DNA of 64,000 nt from the NCBI GenBank assembly GCA_017415425.1, contig JAFQGT010000005.1:151038-215037 (forward strand). The letters run 5' to 3'. The stretch is from Oscillospiraceae bacterium (lineage in GTDB: Bacteria; Bacillota; Clostridia; Oscillospirales; Oscillospiraceae). The stretch's first letter is position 1; each line of letters starts with the position of its first letter. The notes beneath the pieces are model-generated. The model saw nothing but the letters and a program-made list of their open reading frames with translations. It did no database searches and was not told the DNA's origin. Made by a program: the position numbers and the translations under genes. Below, one piece after another: positions 17,001-23,740 of this stretch.

Positions 17001-17532
17001 AAACGAACATAGGTCAACTGGAAAACGAGGAAAAGAATACGGAAATGCAATCCATTCTGTGCTGCAATATATCCGCTATTCTGAGTGCTCCACACAAAAT
17101 GGTATCTATAATGAAGTACGCCGTTTGGTGGAGGAACAGCTAATCTCTCCGGAACAGGGCCAGATGGTGGATTGTGAAAAAATCCTGCGGTTTTTCTACA
17201 GCAAGCTGGGAAGTAAGCTTTGCACTTCCGATAATGTGCTGCGGGAATTTAAGTTTTCCATTCTGGATGAAGCAGATCGGTATTATCCAGATGCTGCAGG
17301 GGAAAAGATTCTCCTGCAAGGTGTGGTGGATTGCGCTATTGTTGAAAGTGATTGCATTTATGTAATCGATTTTAAGACGGACTATGTTACGGAGGACACC
17401 CTGTTATCGGTGTCTGAAAAGTATCGGTCACAGGTATCGGCTTATGTACGGGCCTTGGAACGGATCTATCAAAAGCCTGTTTCAACAGCCGCATTATATT
17501 TCTTTGAGCTGGATCGTTTTGTTCTGATTTAA
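14026..17532 (+). CDS. addA: ATP-dependent helicase/nuclease subunit A
   Basis: GTG at 14026, seven bases behind AAGGAGGTG, gives 1168 aa; the frame is open further up inside addB but that part is not family sequence. UvrD-like helicase: Walker A SAAAGSGKT near residue 24, motif II VDEYQDS near 400, motif IV-VI segments including LMSIHKSKGLEFP and VLYVAMTRAKDRL. The C-terminal nuclease has AIVESDCIYVIDFKTDYV. It unwinds and cuts DNA ends with AddB. Strong terminator 4 bases after the stop. Confidence 0.95.
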   Translation: MAEILTYQQRQAVENSGGNLLVSAAAGSGKTKVLVDRLLRHILDKKNPANIDDFLIITYTKAAASELRAKIASKLTERIAEDPQNRHLQQQMQRLYLAKISTVHGFCSDILREYAYRLDLSPDFRVADESECAQLQLRALEDVLNCAYETVDLHDNFRTFIDTQGLGRDDRQIPQIILKVYQSAQCHLDPESWLQWCIHSRDMLEKSDVAMTPWGAYLLTDLKDYLAMQIETLERCVALASMTAEMEKPAALLQETVCQLKELYACESWDAVVEYGQIDYGRLVFSKKCPDTELVEQIKAIRNSCKSGLEKRLRYFGEKSDVILQDLAQCAVAASGLIDLVRAFSKRYDALKLSRGALDFSDLEHRTLDLLIGRKRDTVTSVATEIGNRFQEIMVDEYQDSNEIQDIIFRALTHRRNNCFMVGDVKQSIYQFRLADPGIFLEKYNTYAPVENAGTGEGRRVLLSCNFRSSGGVISGVNDVFVHCMSPQVGGLEYGEDEMLREGIPHISLPEPEVSLFTVDVETDTYAEEASFVAGQIAQLLDGSHYVRESDTLRPVQPEDIAILLRSPGSVGGEFQMALQSRGIRCVTGDSADLFSTKEIDTLISILKVLYNPLQDIPLAAALTSPVFCFTAEDLSLLRSTDHHSSLYRLLQNSNTPKVVAFLRILDHLRQKSRLLSVTELIAEVFLVTEMLSIYSAMPAGEEKMENLQLFYLMASDYETSGQKDLGRFLDFLVAAQERGFGKNSSQQETGAITLMSIHKSKGLEFPIVFLSGLSRSFNQESVRQQVLCDKEFGLGLNCVDMAQRIRYPSIAKWAISRKMLQQSISEEIRVLYVAMTRAKDRLIMTYASKYLQSDLADISTRLKLTNRILMSAEVDCPGAWVLQTAMSRSEAGQLFALGGNSGCASVTEQPWLIQIVSKPIDNPEVADTYQCSEEISVETQNLLHQSIDYSYPYLNATQIPSKLTATQLKGRKKDEEISQGTKQQPALLTKKNEHRSTGKRGKEYGNAIHSVLQYIRYSECSTQNGIYNEVRRLVEEQLISPEQGQMVDCEKILRFFYSKLGSKLCTSDNVLREFKFSILDEADRYYPDAAGEKILLQGVVDCAIVESDCIYVIDFKTDYVTEDTLLSVSEKYRSQVSAYVRALERIYQKPVSTAALYFFELDRFVLI

Positions 17533-17535
17533 TAC

Positions 17536-17572
17536 AAAGCCGCCGATGTGTAATACCATCGGCGGCTTTCAG
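17536..17572. terminator. Terminator behind addA
   Basis: Perfect 13-base stem AAAGCCGCCGATG / CATCGGCGGCTTT with an 8-base loop. The T tract is short (TTTCAGCTTT). It can also end transcription of the minus-strand peptide gene that stops at 17575. Confidence 0.75.
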
Positions 17573-17574
17573 CT

Positions 17575-17682
17575 TTAGCGGTTGTTTTGATTCTGGTTGT
17601 TATTCTGATTGTTGTTCTGGCTGTTGTTCTGTTTGTTTTGGTTGCTCTGGTTGTTGGATTGATTCTTATTCTGGTTGTTCAT
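17575..17682 (-). CDS. Asn/Gln-rich 35-residue peptide, probable spore protein
   Basis: A short frame with a strong ribosome site (ATGGAGG, 8 bases before ATG) encodes 35 residues. All but six are Asn or Gln: the only others are Met, two Lys, three Ser and a final Arg. It ends directly in front of the addA terminator, which in reverse would close its message. It follows spoVAE on the same strand, 54 bases after its stop. The composition recalls the Asn/Gln-rich gamma-type small acid-soluble spore proteins, but there is no sequence motif to prove it. Gene reality rests on the ribosome site, placement and codon variation (AAC, AAT, CAG and CAA mixed). Confidence 0.6.
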   Translation of the reverse strand: MNNQNKNQSNNQSNQNKQNNSQNNNQNNNQNQNNR

Positions 17683-17720
17683 AGTGATTTCCTCCATTTG
17701 TTATTTGGTTATCCCACTTT

Positions 17721-17749
17721 CAGTATGCCCAATGCATCAAGATTTATCC
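17721..17749 (-). promoter_or_regulatory. Candidate forespore (SigG-like) promoter for the Asn/Gln-rich peptide
   Basis: Minus strand GGATA, 17 bases, CATACTG. Each half differs by one base from the SigG consensus GMATR / CATnMTA, and the spacer is one short. It lies in the 3' end of spoVAE, about 39 bases before the peptide ATG. Low specificity. Confidence 0.3.
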
Positions 17750-18093
17750 TTCGCCTTGAACAGAAGACTCACAATTAGACCAAAAATGATTGCTGCGCTG
17801 ATGCCCGCTGCGGTTGCTTTCAGACCACCGGATATAATCCCTATAAAGCCGTTTTCTGCGATTGCTTCCCGCACTCCCTTTGCCAGGTTGTAACCAAATC
17901 CTGTCAGTGGTACTGTTGCACCAGCACCGGCGAAAGATACCAGTGGCTCATAAATTCCTATACCGCCTAAAATCACGCCTGCTACTACATATCCGACCAG
18001 GATTCGTGCAGGGGTTAATTTTGTTTTGTCAATAATAATCTGTCCGATCAGACACAGTGCGCCACCGACTAGAAAAGCCTTAAGATAATCCAT
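17737..18093 (-). CDS. spoVAE: Stage V sporulation protein AE
   Basis: 118 aa from the ATG at 18093, placed six bases behind GGAGG; the frame is open far above, inside spoVAD, but that part is not SpoVAE sequence. Four hydrophobic segments and the family features MDYLKAFLVGGALCLIGQI, LTPARILVGYVVAG and GFGYNLAKGV. It is a membrane protein of the SpoVA channel that moves dipicolinic acid into the forespore and out at germination. Starts 2 bases after the spoVAD stop. Confidence 0.93.
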   Translation of the reverse strand: MDYLKAFLVGGALCLIGQIIIDKTKLTPARILVGYVVAGVILGGIGIYEPLVSFAGAGATVPLTGFGYNLAKGVREAIAENGFIGIISGGLKATAAGISAAIIFGLIVSLLFKAKDKS

Positions 18094-18095
18094 AA

Positions 18096-19109
18096 TCATC
18101 CTCCTACAATGGAAACAGCGTGACAAATACCGGGAATGGGCAGACCCTGTTGTGTGGAGATAGGGGAGAGCAGCGCTCCTGTACCGCAAAACAGAATCCG
18201 TTTCAGTTTTCCGGTGTTTAAGTGATCCAGAAAAAAGCCGCATAGAGTTATTGCGCTACAGCCGCAGCCGGAGCCGCCGGAATGCACATCTTGATTCTGC
18301 AGATCAAACACCATTGTGCCGCAGTCAGTCAATTTTCCGCCCAAGGGGACACCTTCTTTTTGCGCAAGGGTGAGTAGTGCTTCCTTGCCAAGCTGTCCAA
18401 GGTCGCCGGTAATGATCAGGTCATAGTCTTCTACAGATGTTTTTAGGTCATCAAAATGTGCTTTTATAGTGCTTAAGGCCGCAGGCGCCATTGCCGCGCC
18501 CATATTATTGGCATCGGTAATTCCCAGATCTGTTACGGTGCCTATGGTACAGGCAGTAATTTTTGGCCCCTTTCCACTACTGCAAACCAGCGCCGCACCG
18601 GAACCGGTAATAGTCCATTGGGATGTTGGGGTTCGCTGCCCGCCGTACCCCAGTGGGAAGCGGTACTGCCGTTCAGATCCGGCGAAATGAGAGGAGGTTA
18701 ATGCAACCACATTATCAAAGAAACCGCCTCCTACAGCCATAGAAGCCATCAGAAGGCTTTCTGCCATCGTGGAGCAGGCACCGTATAAGCCAATGTGAGG
18801 AATGCCTGTATTTCGCAGGGTAAACGAGGATCCAATGCATTGATTCAACAGGTCTCCGGAGAACACAAGCCCTAAGTCCTTGTGCTGCATCCCGGCCTTC
18901 TTCAGTAGCGTTGTTAATGCAATTTGCTGCATATGCTTTTCCGCCTGCTCCCAGGTCTTTTGACCAAAATAGGAGTCGGTTTCTGTTACGTCAAAGAAGT
19001 CCTTAAGAGGCCCTTCTGCTTCTTTTTTGCCAGCTACACTGGCCCAGGCGGAAATTACCGGAGAATTACCAAGGAGAAAGCTTTGTTTTCCTTTTTTTTG
19101 ATTTGCCAT
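18096..19109 (-). CDS. spoVAD: Stage V sporulation protein AD
   Basis: 337 aa from ATG 19109; a GTG six bases upstream is an alternative with closer spacing to AAGGA. Thiolase-like fold with GACSTMAESLLMASMAVGGG and GGSGCGCSAITLCGFF, typical of SpoVAD, which binds dipicolinic acid at the outer face of the spore inner membrane. SpoVAC usually precedes it, but here the upstream gene is an unrelated 96-aa protein closed by a terminator, so spoVAD-spoVAE starts its own unit. CACACTA 26-32 bases before the start weakly resembles a SigG -10. Confidence 0.93.
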   Translation of the reverse strand: MANQKKGKQSFLLGNSPVISAWASVAGKKEAEGPLKDFFDVTETDSYFGQKTWEQAEKHMQQIALTTLLKKAGMQHKDLGLVFSGDLLNQCIGSSFTLRNTGIPHIGLYGACSTMAESLLMASMAVGGGFFDNVVALTSSHFAGSERQYRFPLGYGGQRTPTSQWTITGSGAALVCSSGKGPKITACTIGTVTDLGITDANNMGAAMAPAALSTIKAHFDDLKTSVEDYDLIITGDLGQLGKEALLTLAQKEGVPLGGKLTDCGTMVFDLQNQDVHSGGSGCGCSAITLCGFFLDHLNTGKLKRILFCGTGALLSPISTQQGLPIPGICHAVSIVGG

Positions 19110-19157
19110 ATACACACCATCCTTTGAAAATAGTGTGCCAAATTTCTGTGAAAATAT

Positions 19158-19190
19158 AAAAAACTACCGGTGATTTACCGGTAGTTTTTT
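19158..19190. terminator. Terminator between the 96-aa gene and spoVAD
   Basis: Perfect 12-base stem AAAAACTACCGG / CCGGTAGTTTTT with a 7-base loop. In the minus direction it ends the message of the 96-aa gene with a long T tract; it also has a T tract in the plus direction. Confidence 0.85.
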
Positions 19191-19195
19191 CTTTC

Positions 19196-19486
19196 TTATT
19201 TTCCGGCCAATGCCCGTTCCAGCCAGACACAGCCAACATCCAGTGCGGTGTAGAAGCCAGCCTTCTCGCTTTTTTTGACAACTCTGTCACGGCTCTTGGC
19301 GCTGGGGTCAGTCAGTTGCAACTGAACAGATACCCGTGTGGCAATATCTACATCGTTAATTTTCTTGGTCTCCAGGATCTGCAGCATAACGATATGACTA
19401 TCTGCCATAGAACCGTAGTAGATCAAATTGTCCTTCCTCATCAAAGGATGACCTTTATAAATCAAAACATTCTTCTCGTCAGACAT
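19196..19486 (-). CDS. Conserved small protein of unknown function
   Basis: 96 aa, soluble, beta-rich start (NVLIYKGHPLMRKDNLIYYG) followed by SHIVMLQILETKKINDVDIA and a helical C-terminus (TALDVGCVWLERALAGK). AAGGAGG lies before the ATG. It stands between ireB and spoVAD and ends in a strong terminator; ireB ends 63 bases upstream, so the two may be cotranscribed. I do not recognise a named family. It has the look of a conserved Clostridia protein (sound composition and a clean start), but its role is open. Confidence 0.8.
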   Translation of the reverse strand: MSDEKNVLIYKGHPLMRKDNLIYYGSMADSHIVMLQILETKKINDVDIATRVSVQLQLTDPSAKSRDRVVKKSEKAGFYTALDVGCVWLERALAGK

Positions 19487-19548
19487 AGTAGCCTCCTTGT
19501 TACAATGAAAGCGGGAGGCTTTTGCGGTGGCAAAGCCTCCCGTCAGGA

Positions 19549-19806
19549 TCAGGTCTTGTCAAACAGATAGCAGTGTACCAATTCCTGCAGAAGTTCATCA
19601 CGGTCAATTCTGCAAATTTTGCTGCGGGCGCTGTTGTAATTGGTGATATATGTGGGGTCTTCTGTCAGCAGATAGCCTACAATCTGATTGATGGGATTAT
19701 ACCCCTTTTCGTTCAGAGCGTCGAAAACATTCCGGAGAATGGTACGCATATTCTCTTTTTCCTCACCGGGAACGGTGAACTTGATTGTGCTTTGATTGTT
19801 ATCCAT
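19549..19806 (-). CDS. ireB: IreB family regulatory phosphoprotein (UPF0297)
   Basis: 85 aa from the ATG at 19806, seven bases behind AAAGGAGG; the longer frame adds an unrelated leader. Typical content: [53 protein letters not shown] and [11 protein letters not shown]. In enterococci IreB is phosphorylated by the Ser/Thr kinase IreK and modulates cephalosporin resistance. In most Firmicutes it precedes ruvX (yqgF); here a 96-aa protein follows instead. Confidence 0.93.
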   Translation of the reverse strand: MDNNQSTIKFTVPGEEKENMRTILRNVFDALNEKGYNPINQIVGYLLTEDPTYITNYNSARSKICRIDRDELLQELVHCYLFDKT

Positions 19807-19891
19807 CCTGTACGACCTCCTTTGTGTGATAGGAGTATTATATCCCAATTTTTCCAGCGTGTAAAGAGTTTACTGATGAATTTTCCGTAAA

Positions 19892-22279
19892 TTACCGTAA
19901 AATTGCACCCAATTGCTCCTGTAGAGCGGTCAGAACCTTGCTTACCACAGTTTCGGAGTCGGTATCCGTAAGAGTGCGGTCGTCTGCGCGAAGCTCAAGA
20001 GAGAAGGCAAGGCTCTTCTTGCCCTCAGGAACACCGATGCCGCGGTAAATATCGAACAGACGAATGCTGCGCAGCAGCTTGCCTGCGGCCTTTTCTATTA
20101 CAGCTTCAGCCTGTGCAACGGTGATTTCCTCGTCACAAACCACGGCTAGGTCACGGGTAACGGAAGGATATTTGGGTAGAGGAACATAGGTGGGTTCTGG
20201 TTTGCGCAGGTCAAAGAGTTTGTTGAAGTTGATTTCAGCACAGTAAATTTCATTATCGATTCCGTAATTCTTAGCAACCAAAGGATGAATCTGGCCGATG
20301 CAACCGACCTCAATTTCACCGATGCTGACTTTTGCACAGCGTCCAGGATGGTAGGTCAGATTTGTAGAATCAGCCACATAGGATGCCTTCGGCAGGCGCA
20401 GACCTGTAAAGATTGCTTCCAACTCACCCTTCAGCGTGAAGAAAGTTTCACTTGCGCCATAGGTGCCCAGAACCAGGATCTTTGGTTCTTCCGGGAGAAC
20501 CGCCCCATCTACAGGCAGATAAATTTTTGCCAGTTCGTAGAGCTTGGCTGCTTTGTTATGATAAGCGTTGTTCCGGGACAGGATGTCCAGCATAGAGGGC
20601 AGGGCAGTGGTGCGCATAATAGAGGTATCCTCGCCCAAGGGATTTTGAATGCGAATCGCATCCCGCAGGCTGCTGTCAGCAGGAATACGAATCTGATCAA
20701 AGATAGCGGGGGAGACAAAGGAATAAGTGATGATCTCACTGTAACCCAGCGCACGGCACAGACGACCTGCTGCAGCCTCCATCAACATTTCCTGAGAGTA
20801 ACCACCCTGAGTTGATGTCTTAAATGCGGTGGTGGGGATCTCATTGTAGCCAAAGGAACGGCCAATCTCTTCTGCGATATCTGCCATCAGATTCAGGTCG
20901 GGTCGCCAGGAGGGGACTTGAATTTCGTCACCGTTTACAGAGATTTCCAACAGATTCAGATACTTAACCATATCCTCGCGGGATATGTTGGTACCCAACA
21001 GAGTATTAATCTTCTCGACTTCCAGTTTTACAGTCTTAGGTGCAGGAACGTAGTTGATGATATCAATCATACCGTCCAGTACATCACCGCATTCCAGCAG
21101 TTCCACCAGCTCGCAGGCTCTTTGTACTGCGGGAACGGTCATCATAGGATCCAGATTCTTTTCAAACTTACCGGAGGACTCGGTACGCATACCAAGAGCC
21201 AGAGCTGTCTGGCGGATTGAGGTGCCGTTGAAGTTGGCGGACTCGAAGACGACAGTGGTGGTGTCATCCAAAATCTCGGAATTTTCGCCACCCATAATAC
21301 CTGCAAGACCGATGGGTTTTGCTTCATCTGCGATCACCAGCATACCGGGTTTCAGATTCCGCACAGTGCCGTCAAGGGTGGTCAGGGTTTCGCCCTCTTC
21401 AGCTTCCCGTACGACAATTTTGCCGGAGCCTACATAACGATAGTCAAATGCGTGCATAGGTTGGCCGTACTCCAGCATTACATAGTTGGTAATGTCAACG
21501 ATGTTGTTGATGGGACGTACGCCGTTGGCGCGGAGCCGCTGACGCAGCCACTTGGGAGAAGGACCGATCTTTACATTGGCTACCATACGCGAAGAATATC
21601 GATTGCACAGATTTTCTGCAGGCACATCCACATCCAGATAGTCGTACAAAGAACCGGCGTTGCTACCCTTGATTTGAGGTTCGTGGTGTTTCATAGTCAT
21701 ACCAAAGGCTGCGGCAGACTCCCGAGCCAAACCAATGATAGAGTAGCAGTCGGGGCGGTTGTTGGTGATTTCAAAATCAACAACGGTGTCATCGTTGCCG
21801 ATAACCAGATTGATATCATCGCCGGGCTTGCAGTCCTCGTCATTGAGAATCCAAATGCCATCTTCAAAGACACCGGGCAGATCGTTCTGTGTCAGTCCCA
21901 GTTCCAGGTAGGAGCAGAGCATACCATTAGACTTTTCGCCGCGGAGCTTACCCTTTGTGATGTGAACGCCACCGGGCAGCCAGGAGTTGTGCAGAGCAGC
22001 AGGAACGAGATCGCCCTCGTGGACATTCTGCGCGCCGGTAACGATCTGAACCGGTTCGCTTTCTCCCACGTCAATCTGACAGACCCACATATGATCGGAA
22101 TTTTCGTGGCGAACAATGGAGATAACCTTACCAACCACTATATTCTTAATTTCAGCGTCCATACGCTCGTAGGTCTCGACCTTTTGACCGAAGATGGTCA
22201 GTTTTTCGACATATTCCTTGTCTGAAATATTAGATAAATCAACAAATTCTTCGTGGAGCCACTTTCTATTCAGTTTCAT
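19892..22279 (-). CDS. pheT: Phenylalanyl-tRNA synthetase beta subunit
   Basis: 795 aa, full length. N-terminal tRNA-binding OB domain (about 40-150: GKVISIVRHENSDHMWVCQIDVG), B3/B4 editing domain, B5 domain and a C-terminal ferredoxin-fold anticodon-binding domain (about 700-795: YPSVTRDLAVVCDEEITVA). It joins PheS as alpha2-beta2 and edits mischarged Tyr-tRNA. AAGGAGG before ATG; 13 bases after pheS, in one unit under the Phe T-box. Confidence 0.97.
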   Translation of the reverse strand: MKLNRKWLHEEFVDLSNISDKEYVEKLTIFGQKVETYERMDAEIKNIVVGKVISIVRHENSDHMWVCQIDVGESEPVQIVTGAQNVHEGDLVPAALHNSWLPGGVHITKGKLRGEKSNGMLCSYLELGLTQNDLPGVFEDGIWILNDEDCKPGDDINLVIGNDDTVVDFEITNNRPDCYSIIGLARESAAAFGMTMKHHEPQIKGSNAGSLYDYLDVDVPAENLCNRYSSRMVANVKIGPSPKWLRQRLRANGVRPINNIVDITNYVMLEYGQPMHAFDYRYVGSGKIVVREAEEGETLTTLDGTVRNLKPGMLVIADEAKPIGLAGIMGGENSEILDDTTTVVFESANFNGTSIRQTALALGMRTESSGKFEKNLDPMMTVPAVQRACELVELLECGDVLDGMIDIINYVPAPKTVKLEVEKINTLLGTNISREDMVKYLNLLEISVNGDEIQVPSWRPDLNLMADIAEEIGRSFGYNEIPTTAFKTSTQGGYSQEMLMEAAAGRLCRALGYSEIITYSFVSPAIFDQIRIPADSSLRDAIRIQNPLGEDTSIMRTTALPSMLDILSRNNAYHNKAAKLYELAKIYLPVDGAVLPEEPKILVLGTYGASETFFTLKGELEAIFTGLRLPKASYVADSTNLTYHPGRCAKVSIGEIEVGCIGQIHPLVAKNYGIDNEIYCAEINFNKLFDLRKPEPTYVPLPKYPSVTRDLAVVCDEEITVAQAEAVIEKAAGKLLRSIRLFDIYRGIGVPEGKKSLAFSLELRADDRTLTDTDSETVVSKVLTALQEQLGAILR

Positions 22280-22292
22280 TGCTTGTACCTCC

Positions 22293-23336
22293 TTAGAATT
22301 GATTCAGGAATCTGACATCGTTGTCGAAGATCAGACGTAGGTCATTGATTCTTAAACGACCCATCGCCATACGCTCCAGACCCATACCAAAGGCAAAACC
22401 GGAATACTTTTCGGGATCAATGCCGCAGTTGCGCAGAACATCCGGGTGAACCATACCGGCACCCAGCAATTCAATCCAGCCCTCACCGTGGCATGTGGAG
22501 CAGGTTTGTCCGTCCACCTCGCCTGTGCCGTGGCATTTGTGGCACTGCATATCCATCTCACAGCTGGGTTCTGTAAACGGGAAGTGATGGGGGCGGAACC
22601 GCATTACGGAGTCCTCGCCGTAGATCTTCTTCATAATGGCAACCAAAGCGCCCTTCAGGTCGCCCATCGTAATATGTTCATCAACTACAAGACCTTCGAT
22701 CTGATGGAACATAGGGGAATGAGTAGCATCGGCTTCATCTTTCCGAAATACGCGGCCGGGAGCCAGCATACACAGGGGAGGCTTGTGGTTTTCCATATAA
22801 CGGATCTGCATAGGACTAGTCTGTGTCCGCAGCAAAATGGAATCATCGTCATTAAAATAGAAGGTATCGCTGCGATCCCGGGAGGGATGACCTTCCTCAA
22901 TATTCAGCCGAGTAAAGTTGTAGGATGCCAGTTCAACCTCCGGGCCATCAACAACCTGATAGCCGAGGCCCACGAAGATCTCTTTAACCTGGTCCAGTAC
23001 CTGATTCATAGGATGTTGATGACCCATAACAACTTCCACACCGGGAATGGTGACATCCAGAACTTCTTCTGCTAATTTTGCCTCCAGTACGGATGCGTGG
23101 ATCTGTGTTTTACGATCTTCCAGCTTTTGCTCGATTTCAGCGCGAACAGAGTTTGCTAGCTGACCCATTATGGGACGCTCCTCTGCAGAGAGCTTGCCCA
23201 TCAGTTTTAACACTGCAGTTACTTCACCTTTTTTGCCCAGGTAACGGACACGCAATTCCTCAAGATCCGCAGGTGTGGCAGCGTTGTTCAATGCAGCCAT
23301 TGCTTGCTGTTTGATTTGCTCCAACTGTTCTTTCAT
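22293..23336 (-). CDS. pheS: Phenylalanyl-tRNA synthetase alpha subunit
   Basis: 347 aa. N-terminal coiled coil (1-90), then the class II catalytic core with GHQHPMNQV, the motif 2 region LLRTQTSPMQIRYM and the motif 3 glycines GFAFGMGLERMAMG. In most bacteria one loop has CxxCxGxG followed by CxxC; here it is two full DnaJ-like knuckles, CHKCHGTG and CSTCHGEG. The enzyme charges tRNA-Phe. Start ATG at 23336 behind GAAGGAG. Confidence 0.96.
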   Translation of the reverse strand: MKEQLEQIKQQAMAALNNAATPADLEELRVRYLGKKGEVTAVLKLMGKLSAEERPIMGQLANSVRAEIEQKLEDRKTQIHASVLEAKLAEEVLDVTIPGVEVVMGHQHPMNQVLDQVKEIFVGLGYQVVDGPEVELASYNFTRLNIEEGHPSRDRSDTFYFNDDDSILLRTQTSPMQIRYMENHKPPLCMLAPGRVFRKDEADATHSPMFHQIEGLVVDEHITMGDLKGALVAIMKKIYGEDSVMRFRPHHFPFTEPSCEMDMQCHKCHGTGEVDGQTCSTCHGEGWIELLGAGMVHPDVLRNCGIDPEKYSGFAFGMGLERMAMGRLRINDLRLIFDNDVRFLNQF

Positions 23337-23372
23337 TCGATAATCTCCTTCCTGATAACAGGTAATTTACAA

Positions 23373-23631
23373 CAAAAAATAGCCCATCATCCCACAATCG
23401 GGACGAAGGACTTTCCTCCGCGGTACCACCCGCAATTCGCCTAACGGCGCGCTTTTCGGTGCAGACACACCTAAGATCCGTAACGGGATCACCCGGCGCA
23501 CCCTACTAAAAGGTTCAGGCGGCAGCTCCTGGGGGAAGGCCCGGTATTGTACGCAAGCGGTTCACACCAACCCGCTCTCTCTGGCAGCGTATTGCCAATA
23601 CAAGGCGACCCAATCATCGCATTTCGATATT
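23373..23631 (-). promoter_or_regulatory. T-box riboswitch (tRNA-Phe) for pheS-pheT
   Basis: The T-box core GGTGGTACCGCGG is at 23418-23430 (minus). Upstream lie the AGAGAG and GGTGTGAACC parts of Stem I and a probable TTC (Phe) specifier in GGGCCTTCCCCCAGGAG. The terminator is CCTTCGTCCC / GGGATGATGG followed by TATTTTTT (minus, ending near 23373). Uncharged tRNA-Phe would favour the antiterminator and switch on pheS-pheT. Confidence 0.93.
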
Positions 23632-23637
23632 ATTTGC

Positions 23638-23666
23638 ATATTAGCATATTTGCTAGTGAATTGCAA
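23638..23666 (-). promoter_or_regulatory. Promoter of the Phe T-box transcript
   Basis: Minus strand TTGCAA, 17 bases, TAATAT, placing the transcript start at about 23631. Confidence 0.7.
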
Positions 23667-23683
23667 GCATTTATTTCCGATTC

Positions 23684-23712
23684 TTGACGAAGGAATAGGA
23701 GTGTGGTATGTT
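23684..23712 (+). promoter_or_regulatory. Promoter of the M32 carboxypeptidase gene
   Basis: TTGACG, 17 bases, TATGTT, 28 bases before the ATG at 23741. Divergent from the T-box promoter. Confidence 0.55.
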
Positions 23713-23740
23713 TTTTATATCAAAAAAAGGGGGAATCTTT

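Noticed and set aside
21452..22225. Open frame of 257 codons on plus within pheT
   Set aside because: Antisense to a well-conserved pheT domain; no ribosome site.
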